From NCBI RefSeq assembly GCF_007860105.1, contig NZ_SJPU01000003.1, forward strand, positions 744,001 to 808,000: a stretch of 64,000 bases of DNA, given 5' to 3'. Under the pieces are notes generated by a model. The model made no database searches and had not been told where the DNA came from. It saw only the letters and a list, made by a program, of their open reading frames with translations. Both the position numbers and the translations under genes were made by a program. Positions 38,885 to 46,081 of the stretch are shown piece by piece (the stretch's first letter is position 1; each line of letters begins with the position of its first letter). Origin of the DNA: Allorhodopirellula heiligendammensis. GTDB lineage: Bacteria; Planctomycetota; Planctomycetia; Pirellulales; Pirellulaceae.

Positions 38885-39901
38885 ATGGGCACGGCCGCAC
38901 CCTCTAATCCGAACTCCGATACCGCCGAAGTCCTCGAAGTCGAGGGGGAAAATGTTGGCGAAAGCGGGAAGTCCCCCAAGTCGCCGGGCACGTCCGGGGC
39001 AAGCGCTAAGGCTGAATTGAGCCCCGTTCAAGCCAAGCGGTTGGCCGAGCGTGAATCACTGCGCACAAGTAAATTTGACGCGGTTTCCTCGCTGTTTTTA
39101 GCGGTGATCCTATTTCTTGGCGTGTTCGTGTTCATGTTGTTTATCGTGTGGTTAACGATGCGGATGCCGGTCCGCGTCAAACCGATTGAGCCGATCATTG
39201 AAAACGCAGCCGGTCGAGCAGATAACGCGGAGGGGTTCGAACGCGATTTCGAGCCGCCTGGAGCGGAGGAAGTCGAAGAATTAACCGAACCCACTTTGCA
39301 GGACACGATCGAAGCGGTCACTGACGCGGTCAGCAGCGTGGCGGCGTCGCTCGATACGATGAACACCAACGCCTCGGCGAGCACATCCGGATCAGGCAAA
39401 GGCGACAGTCGTCCGCCGGGGCCCGAGGGCGAAGGCGAAGACATCGTGCCGCGTTTTGAGCGTTGGCAGCTCAATTTTTCGGCAAAAAATATCAAGGCCT
39501 ATTCGCAGCAACTTGATTTTTACAAAATTGAGCTGGGTGCCATCGGTGGCTCGCAAGGCGTTGATTACGCTTCGAATCTCTCTACCCGGCCGCAGTCACG
39601 ACATAGTGACGACAGCAAGGCGGAGAAGCGGCTGTATTTCATGTGGACGACCAACAGTCCGCTGAAGAGTTACGATATCCAGTTGCTCGGCCAAGCCGGG
39701 ATCACCACCAATGGCAGGCAAATTATTAAATTCATCCCCGATCAGCTTGAAAATCAGCTGGCGCACACGGAACTGGAGTATGCTGCCGCGAAGGGCCATA
39801 AAAGTGTTACCGAAATCGCTAAGACGGTCTTCCAGAGCAAGCCGTCGGGAAGTGGTTTTGCCTTCGAAGTGACAGAGCAACGATATCGCAATAAACGGTA
39901 A
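38885..39901 (+). CDS. Single-pass membrane protein, first gene of the ExbB/ExbD-like cluster
   Basis: The 338-residue product has a charged N-terminal cytoplasmic part (residues 1-62), one strong transmembrane segment (about 64-91: SSLFLAVILFLGVFVFMLFI and following), an acidic linker, a Ser/Gly-rich stretch, and a folded C-terminal periplasmic domain (about 195-338) that includes RWQLNFSAKNIKAYSQQLDF and KRLYFMWTTNSPLKSYDIQLLG. The topology matches a TonB/TolA-like partner of an ExbB/ExbD motor, but no TonB C-terminal motif is visible. It is 170 bp ahead of the exbB-like gene in the same direction. Confidence 0.75.
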   Translation: MGTAAPSNPNSDTAEVLEVEGENVGESGKSPKSPGTSGASAKAELSPVQAKRLAERESLRTSKFDAVSSLFLAVILFLGVFVFMLFIVWLTMRMPVRVKPIEPIIENAAGRADNAEGFERDFEPPGAEEVEELTEPTLQDTIEAVTDAVSSVAASLDTMNTNASASTSGSGKGDSRPPGPEGEGEDIVPRFERWQLNFSAKNIKAYSQQLDFYKIELGAIGGSQGVDYASNLSTRPQSRHSDDSKAEKRLYFMWTTNSPLKSYDIQLLGQAGITTNGRQIIKFIPDQLENQLAHTELEYAAAKGHKSVTEIAKTVFQSKPSGSGFAFEVTEQRYRNKR

Positions 39902-40077
39902 AAACAACGTAGAACGCGTCGAAACAGCGGTACTGACTCTCGCTAGGCATTGCGAAAGGCGATCTGGAGAGCATCCTTGTCGGTGTCCATGTGCTGGCGA
40001 ACGTCGCGATTCAGTGCACAATTTCCTGAACTCTCTCCTCTGAACCCTCTCTATTCCAACCCTCATAGGATTTGACC

Positions 40078-40791
40078 TTGTTACTTTTCGCTGCCGCTGA
40101 CCTCTACACGATGATTTCCAATTCCACCTACGGTGCGTTGGCGATTGTGGCGTTGTGGGGGCTGTATCAAATTGTCATCGTGTGGACCCGCGTGGCTCAA
40201 AAACGGTTCAAAACTGAAGAGCAACAGGACGCGTTCATGGACGATTGCGAGCAGATGCTCAAAGTCGCTGATTTCGAGGGCGTCGAAGAGTACTGCGAAG
40301 GCGATGTTCGCGCGATCCCCCAGATGATGCACATGGCGATCGACAACCGCGGCGAGGGGTTCCGACGAGCCCGCCAGATCATGATGGATCGCTTCCAACG
40401 CGATGTGATGAGTGATCTCGAGTACCGGCTCAGTTGGGTCAGCACGGTGATTAAGAGTGCCCCGATGATCGGGCTGTTCGGGACGGTGTTTGGGATGATG
40501 GGCGCGTTTAAAACACTCGCGACCGCCGAAAGTGTGGAGCCCTCCCTGCTGGCGGGTGATATCCAGGTGGCCCTCGTGACCACAGCCAGCGGTTTGGCGA
40601 TCGCCATCCCGTTGATGATTCTGGTGGCATCGGTGAATATTCGCATCGCCAAAATGGAAGATCTTGTTGGTTCCGGGCTCACCCGGTTCTTCGAAGCGTT
40701 CAAAGCCGGATTGGCCGTCGCTGCGACGCGTCCGGCGCCAGTGGCAGCGGAAGCTGTCGCTGAGGAAGCCACCGACGCGGAAACTATGTAG
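40078..40791 (+). CDS. MotA/TolQ/ExbB proton channel family protein
   Basis: This is the motor subunit of an inner-membrane, proton-motive-force-driven complex. It has three hydrophobic helices: about residues 14-33 (ALAIVALWGLYQIVIVW), about 128-147 (APMIGLFGTVFGMMGAF) and about 160-185 (VALVTTASGLAIAIPLMILV). The GLFGTVFGMMGAF and TTASGLAIAIP motifs are diagnostic of the family. The start is probably TTG 40078, seven bases after AGGA at 40067-40070; TTG 40072 and ATG 40111 are in-frame alternatives. The C-terminus is Ala/Glu-rich. It is 13 bp upstream of the first exbD-like gene. Confidence 0.92.
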   Translation: MLLFAAADLYTMISNSTYGALAIVALWGLYQIVIVWTRVAQKRFKTEEQQDAFMDDCEQMLKVADFEGVEEYCEGDVRAIPQMMHMAIDNRGEGFRRARQIMMDRFQRDVMSDLEYRLSWVSTVIKSAPMIGLFGTVFGMMGAFKTLATAESVEPSLLAGDIQVALVTTASGLAIAIPLMILVASVNIRIAKMEDLVGSGLTRFFEAFKAGLAVAATRPAPVAAEAVAEEATDAETM

Positions 40792-40804
40792 AAAGTAGGC
40801 CAGC

Positions 40805-41290
40805 ATGAGCAACGAGCTAATCGACGATGATGATGATATGGATGCCGTCCCGCCGCGCAAAAAACGCGACGAGGAGGAAATGGATATCACGCCCATGATC
40901 GACATCACGTTTCTGCTGCTGATCTTTTTCGTGGTGGCGTCGAAGATGGACCCGTCACAAACCGGCAATATCCCCGAGGCCCAGAATGGCTTGGCGATTT
41001 CAGCCAAAGATTCAGCCATCATTTTTATTGAACCCGCAGGCGGCGACGCACCAGCGATTTTGAAAAGACGTGATCAGAGTGAGTTCAGTAAAGACGAAGA
41101 GGCCCAGGCGACTGAGATCGTCCAGTACATCACCGATGAGCTGGAGAAATCAATTAGCAAAAACAAAGACCAGGTGATGCTATTGGGCGATGGCCAGGTC
41201 AAGGTCTCCGAAGTCACCCGCGTGCAAAAAATCATCGGCGATGAGTTCACCGACATGCAGTTCACGTACATCGCCGTCAAAGAAAAATAA
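40805..41290 (+). CDS. ExbD/TolR-like protein (first copy)
   Basis: The 161-residue partner of the ExbB channel has a short cytoplasmic N-terminus with DDDDD and PPRKKRD, then the family segment EMDITPMIDITFLLLIFFVV (residues about 25-44). That segment contains the Asp needed for proton transfer. A periplasmic domain of about 110 residues follows. The same DDDDD...PPRKKRD...TPM(I/V)D(I/V)TF block recurs in the next gene, so the two arose by duplication. Confidence 0.92.
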   Translation: MSNELIDDDDDMDAVPPRKKRDEEEMDITPMIDITFLLLIFFVVASKMDPSQTGNIPEAQNGLAISAKDSAIIFIEPAGGDAPAILKRRDQSEFSKDEEAQATEIVQYITDELEKSISKNKDQVMLLGDGQVKVSEVTRVQKIIGDEFTDMQFTYIAVKEK

Positions 41291-41309
41291 ATCCGAGGTA
41301 ATTTGTCGA

Positions 41310-42131
41310 ATGTCGATCAGTGTCCAATGTCCGTCGTGCGACATGCGCCGCAAAGTCAACGAGAGGTTGGCAGGGCGGACGATCCGTTGCCCGGGTTGCG
41401 ACCAACCGCTGACGATTCCAACCGTGGTCGAGGCGGAGCCGCTCGAGCCGTCCCAGAGCGAGATGTCTGAGGTTGAGTTGCCCGAACAGGGCGTCCTTGA
41501 GCATGTCGCGTCCGGCGACAGCGTGATCATGGAGGCGATGTCCGTCAGTGCCGCCGAGCAGGCCCCCGTTGCTGTATTGTCAGAGTCAGGGCCTGATACA
41601 AAGGGAAGTCACTCGTCAGCAGCGGCGCCTGAGCCGCATCACGCCGAGCACCCGCCGTCGGCCCTCTTGCACGATGACGATGACGACGCGATCCCCCCAC
41701 GAAAGAAACGCGACGACGGTGAGCTCGACATGACACCGATGGTGGATGTGACGTTCCTGTTGCTGATTTTTTTCATGGTGACGGCGAGTTTCAGTCTGCA
41801 GAAGTCCATTAAAATGCCCAAGCAAAACTCGGACTTGCCGAGCATGTCAAATGTGGAGGAGCCCACGGAGGAACTCGATCCCATCGAGCTAGAGATTGAA
41901 GAAAACGGCAGCTTTCTCGTCCTCGCCGCTGATTGGGAGCGAGAAACGCCCGGCAAACAGAACCTGGTCAGTGCGCTCAAGCAAGCGATTGGAGCGAACA
42001 AGGATGGTATGCGACTGGATATTAAGGTCCATGAGAATGCGAAGCTGCAGATGCTCGTTGACGGCATGGACGCGGGCACGATCGCTGGCTTTCAAGAAAT
42101 CCAAGTTGCTGAAGTTGACGGATTTGATTAG
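41310..42131 (+). CDS. ExbD/TolR-like protein with N-terminal zinc ribbon (second copy)
   Basis: The 273-residue product starts at ATG 41310 with GAGG upstream (41294-41297). It opens with a zinc ribbon (CPSC at 7-10, CPGC at 28-31), then an acidic linker of about 100 residues, then the ExbD core DDDDDAIPPRKKRDDGELDM and TPMVDVTFLLLIFFMV (about 145-165) and a periplasmic domain ending VAEVDGFD. A zinc ribbon fused to an ExbD is uncommon in my knowledge. It resembles the ribbons of two other membrane proteins in the window. It is co-directional with, and 19 bp after, the first copy. Confidence 0.9.
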   Translation: MSISVQCPSCDMRRKVNERLAGRTIRCPGCDQPLTIPTVVEAEPLEPSQSEMSEVELPEQGVLEHVASGDSVIMEAMSVSAAEQAPVAVLSESGPDTKGSHSSAAAPEPHHAEHPPSALLHDDDDDAIPPRKKRDDGELDMTPMVDVTFLLLIFFMVTASFSLQKSIKMPKQNSDLPSMSNVEEPTEELDPIELEIEENGSFLVLAADWERETPGKQNLVSALKQAIGANKDGMRLDIKVHENAKLQMLVDGMDAGTIAGFQEIQVAEVDGFD

Positions 42132-42224
42132 CGGCAAGATGCCGCAGCGAATCGCCTCTACTCCCCTTCTCTCCTCGTCCATTTCGGCTGTCGACCTACT
42201 TGCCCACAGCTCGAAGCTAATAAC

Positions 42225-42586
42225 ATGAGCATCTCACCTCCATCGAGCGAAGAAGTTGGGCATGCAAACGCAGGTTTGTATGTTTCAGCTGTTCACGCAT
42301 CGCCTCGCCAGCGGCGTGAAAATGGGCCGCTCGCTCCAACCACGATCCATGGGGAGGTAAGCGGTGGATTCGTGGTGCTCACCGCTGGCGGGGAGCGGCA
42401 GACTGCGGAGAAACAAAAATGGATCAGAGTGCTCAAGCGAGCCGTTGTAACGAACCATGACGGCAGGCGGCTCGATATAAAGGTACCCGCGAGTACGCAG
42501 CTCCCGACCTCGTCGACGCCATGGCTGCGGGGGGTATTGCCAGCCTCCATGATATCCAAGTTACGGAAGTCAACAATTTTGAATAG
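42225..42586 (+). pseudogene. Frameshifted remnant of a third ExbD-like gene
   Basis: From about 42342 the translation (GGFVVLTAGGERQTAEKQ, then DGRRLDIKV) aligns without gaps to the end of the upstream zinc-ribbon ExbD (GSFLVLAADWERETPGKQ, then DGMRLDIKV). I count 22 identical residues in 42. A one-base deletion at about 42508-42520 shifts the frame. In the new frame the match continues as VDAMAAGGIASLHDIQVTEV to a TAG at 42584-42586, against VDGMDAGTIAGFQEIQVAEV in the intact gene. About 50 bases after the two stops are also alike. The transmembrane part is missing, so this is a decayed tandem duplicate. An uninterrupted 132-codon frame (42225-42623) exists only because of the shift. Confidence 0.85.
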
Positions 42587-42719
42587 CCGCCAAACGCCGC
42601 AGCTATTAGCTTCTCTCTTCTAACGACTCTCCTCACTTTTAACTCATTTCTATCCTCTCCGCCTGTGGAGCTAGTAGCTAGCTGCTAGTGGCTAACAGCT
42701 CACCAAATAACTTTTCTTT

Positions 42720-45700
42720 ATGCTTGCTAACGAACTGATTGACCGCTTGGAACGACGTGGTTTGCTTGACCAGGAAATTATCGAGGCCCTTCGCGAACAG
42801 TTGACTGAGGGAGGTGCCCGAGTGACACCGGAAGCCGTCGCAAAATTACTGGTTGACAATGGACAGTTGACACGGTTTCAGGCATCCAAGCTGATTGGTG
42901 AACTTCGTAGCCCCGATTATGAAGATGTGGTCGAGGCCGTCGACGCTGATGATGATCTGGCGGCGATCGGCGGCGATGACGACGTGTTGATGGTCGATGA
43001 GGTATTCGATGCCGAGCCCGTCGATGCCGAGCCGGTTGAGGCTGTTGCGGTAGCAGCTGAGCCGGTCCAGGCCGTCGCTGTTGCGGAGGGAGTCGATGGC
43101 GAGCGCCCGCGACCGAAACGCCCCTCGGGCCGCGTGGCACCTCCAGAACATAAGTCGGTATGGGATTCATTCAAAATCTATGGTTATCTCGGCATCATTG
43201 GTTTCTTGGCCATCGCCGGATATGGCTTCTATTTTATCTTGAGTAAAGCCAGTGCGGATGACGTGATCGATGCTGCCAACAAGCAGTACGACAGTCAGAG
43301 CTATCAGCCCGCCCAAGACGCCTACATTTCGTTCTTGGCCCAGTATGGTGAAGACAACCAGTATTCGTCGTTGGCTCGAACCCGTATCGGGATGAGCGAG
43401 ATCTATCGCAGTTCGCAGATGACCGACGCCACCGAAGGGCTTCACAAGGCCAAGGAGGTGTTACCTCGGATCATTGAGGAGCCGGCAATGAATGACGAAC
43501 GCGGCAACTTGGGGGCGCTGTTGGTAGATATTGCCGAGAACATTGCCAAGGAGGCGGGGAAAGCGACCGAGACTGCCGAGAAACAGCGGTTGCTCGATCA
43601 GCTCGACGAGCAGTGGACTCTCATCGACAACCCCAACTACATGCTGACGTCGATGAAGACGACGTTGGAGGGGCGGCTGCTACAGGTCACCGAAGCACGC
43701 AATCGTGTCAAGCGTGATATTGTCCGCAACATCCGTTTGGATGAAACGGAAGCGACGATGAAAGAGGCGCTTGCCAAGCAAGACACGAAAGCGGCGTATG
43801 ATCTCCGCAAGTCATTGCTGCGTGATTTTCCCGAGCTCGCTGCGGATCCCCGCTTGGCGGTGCTCGTCGGGGAGGCCAGTACGATCCAGGAGACCTTGGT
43901 TGCTCCCTCCAAGAGCAAACCCGAATCGATCACTGAACCGATTGACGAGGGCTCGCTAAAATCGATCGTGTTGACGAACCGTGTGGAGGTGAAACCGCCT
44001 GTTCCCGGATTGCAGGATGAAATTTACTACCTGCGTGCCGGTGGCAGTGTGCTCGCGTTTTCGGCCTACGATGGTCAACTGCTGTGGCGGAAGTTCACCG
44101 GATATGGTGAAGACCATACCCCCATACGGCTCGATGACGGTCGGTCCGTACTGCTAACGGATCTCACACAGAACGAAGTGCAGAGCTACCGCGGCCGGGA
44201 TGGCGAATTGCAATGGCGGTTGAAGGTGGGCGAAACGTTTGAGGAACCGGTTGCTGGCAAAGATTCGATATTGATCTCCGTCCACTCGGGGCGTTTGATC
44301 TCCTTGGATTCAGAGACCGGCGATACGAACTGGGTGACCGAGTTACCGCAGACGATCAGTGCGCCGGCGGGAATCGATGACAAACTCAATCGAATTTATC
44401 TGGTCGGGGATCATAGCAATCTTTACGTGCTCGATGCGAACACGGGGAAGAGTGTCGAGAGTTTTTATACGGGTCATGAAGAGGGAACGATTGCGGTCGC
44501 TCCGGTGGCTTTGCTCGGGCACCTGTTCGTCGTTGAGAATGCTGGCTCGGATTACGCGAACCTGCATGTTTTGCGAATGGACGAAACCGGCGGCGGTTTG
44601 AAGGTCGCCCAGCAACCATTCCGCTTGACCGGAAATGTGTTGGTACCGCCTGTCATCCAACAGCGACGCATGATCGTGCTAACCGATCGTGGCCAAGTCG
44701 CGGTGTTTGACATCGAGCCCACCGAGGAGGGCGAGCAGGTCTCCAAGATTGCCGAACAAGTCGCGTCTTACGATAAGCCGACACTGACACGCATGGCGGT
44801 CGGTCGCAGCCAGATGTGGATCACCGGTACGCGAATCGGACGATACGAATTGCAGATCAACACCGGGACCGTGCCGTTTGACTGGGGCAAAGACGAAGGC
44901 GATACGTTCATTGGCCAGCCCCTGGCGTTGGAAGACATGTTGATTCATGCACGCGTTTTGCGTGGCACGTCTGCGATTCGGGTTACGGGCGCGGTCCCCA
45001 AAACCGGCGACGAAATCTGGCGGACGGATGTCGGAACCCCGATTTCGATGTTGATCAAAGCGGAGAAAGGATTCCATGCCGTGACCAGTCAAGGGGCGCT
45101 GTTTGAACTCGATCTGGAATCGTTCAAGAGCGGTTCGACACAAGGGCCGATTGAAAATCCAGGTGCCAATTCCATCTCGATGAATTTCACCAACCCCATC
45201 ACGATTGAGGGGAATCGTCGCGTGCTGCTCAATGAGTCCCAACCCAATGAGTCGATGGTGTACGACCCCACCCGCCGCCGAGAACTCCTGAGGAAGGTCA
45301 CCTACCACCTGTCCGACCCGGCTCCCGTGGGTGTCGGAATTTACAGTGGTGGTGGCATGCTGCTGCCGCTTGATTCGGGACGAGTGGTGCTGATGAATTG
45401 GGAAACTGGCGCTTCGACAGGAGCGCCATTTCAACCTGCCAGCAATCCGAGTCCTGACAACACGGTGACGTGGTCAGCCCCCGTTCGTGTGAGCACCGAT
45501 GCCGATCAAGTGCTGCTGACAGACAGTCGCAAGAAACTTTATCGGATTCGAGTCGGTGACCAGATTCGTGAACTTGCCAGCGTCGATTTGAAGGCTCCGT
45601 TTCTGAGCAAGACCATCGGCGTGGGCAATGTTTTTGTCGGTGGTGTGAGTGGTCCTGCAGCGGATTTCTTGGTCGGCTACGAAGAAGAAGCGTTGGCCGA

Positions 45701-46079
45701 AAAGTTCCGTAAACTTCTCGATGGTCGCATTCAGTGGGGCCCGTCACTGGCAACCACCGATGATGGTGAAGAGTTGGCGTTGTTGATCACAAACGACTCC
45801 GTGCTGCGAGCATTTTCAGCTGACGGAGAGGAGGTGTTTCAAACTCCGATGCCAGTCTCAGGGCTGCCGGTGAATGAAGTTGTCTCGATCCAAGGCCGTT
45901 GGATTTTGACCGGCGTCGATGGTTGGCTTGTGGCGCTTGACCCGTCCACCGGCAAGGTGCTCGGCACGACGGAGCTAGGCCAGCCCCTGTCGGCCAGCCC
46001 ATTGCCTGCGGGCAAACAACTGTTCGTCCCCGGCGCCGAGGGCGTGGTCTACATTACCAACATCCCCGGCGAGAATTGA
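42720..46079 (+). CDS. Membrane-anchored PQQ-type beta-propeller protein
   Basis: The 1119-residue product has an N-terminal soluble domain (residues 1-62). Its LVDNGQLTRFQASKLIGEL resembles the conserved N-terminal region of many planctomycete kinases. A low-complexity Val/Ala/Glu stretch with repeated DAEPV/AEPV units (about 97-120) follows, then one transmembrane helix (about 152-174, IYGYLGIIGFLAIAGYGFYF) and a helical region with TPR-like features (180-400). A large C-terminal propeller follows, with tryptophan-docking-like repeats: GQLLWRKF, GELQWRLKVG, GDTNWVTELP, GDEIWRTDVG. Such propellers bind proteins or small molecules. It is in the ExbB/ExbD cluster and precedes the TPR-SBP gene by two bases. 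Confidence 0.85.
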   Translation: MLANELIDRLERRGLLDQEIIEALREQLTEGGARVTPEAVAKLLVDNGQLTRFQASKLIGELRSPDYEDVVEAVDADDDLAAIGGDDDVLMVDEVFDAEPVDAEPVEAVAVAAEPVQAVAVAEGVDGERPRPKRPSGRVAPPEHKSVWDSFKIYGYLGIIGFLAIAGYGFYFILSKASADDVIDAANKQYDSQSYQPAQDAYISFLAQYGEDNQYSSLARTRIGMSEIYRSSQMTDATEGLHKAKEVLPRIIEEPAMNDERGNLGALLVDIAENIAKEAGKATETAEKQRLLDQLDEQWTLIDNPNYMLTSMKTTLEGRLLQVTEARNRVKRDIVRNIRLDETEATMKEALAKQDTKAAYDLRKSLLRDFPELAADPRLAVLVGEASTIQETLVAPSKSKPESITEPIDEGSLKSIVLTNRVEVKPPVPGLQDEIYYLRAGGSVLAFSAYDGQLLWRKFTGYGEDHTPIRLDDGRSVLLTDLTQNEVQSYRGRDGELQWRLKVGETFEEPVAGKDSILISVHSGRLISLDSETGDTNWVTELPQTISAPAGIDDKLNRIYLVGDHSNLYVLDANTGKSVESFYTGHEEGTIAVAPVALLGHLFVVENAGSDYANLHVLRMDETGGGLKVAQQPFRLTGNVLVPPVIQQRRMIVLTDRGQVAVFDIEPTEEGEQVSKIAEQVASYDKPTLTRMAVGRSQMWITGTRIGRYELQINTGTVPFDWGKDEGDTFIGQPLALEDMLIHARVLRGTSAIRVTGAVPKTGDEIWRTDVGTPISMLIKAEKGFHAVTSQGALFELDLESFKSGSTQGPIENPGANSISMNFTNPITIEGNRRVLLNESQPNESMVYDPTRRRELLRKVTYHLSDPAPVGVGIYSGGGMLLPLDSGRVVLMNWETGASTGAPFQPASNPSPDNTVTWSAPVRVSTDADQVLLTDSRKKLYRIRVGDQIRELASVDLKAPFLSKTIGVGNVFVGGVSGPAADFLVGYEEEALAEKFRKLLDGRIQWGPSLATTDDGEELALLITNDSVLRAFSADGEEVFQTPMPVSGLPVNEVVSIQGRWILTGVDGWLVALDPSTGKVLGTTELGQPLSASPLPAGKQLFVPGAEGVVYITNIPGEN

Positions 46080-46081
46080 TT

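Noticed and set aside
42225-42623. Intact 132-residue protein gene
   Set aside because: The frame exists only because of a one-base deletion in an ExbD-like duplicate; the homology changes frame inside it.
42668-42701. Imperfect GAGCT/AGCTC hairpin before the propeller gene
   Set aside because: The stem is interrupted and made of short AGCTA units; it is too weak to call as a terminator or regulator.
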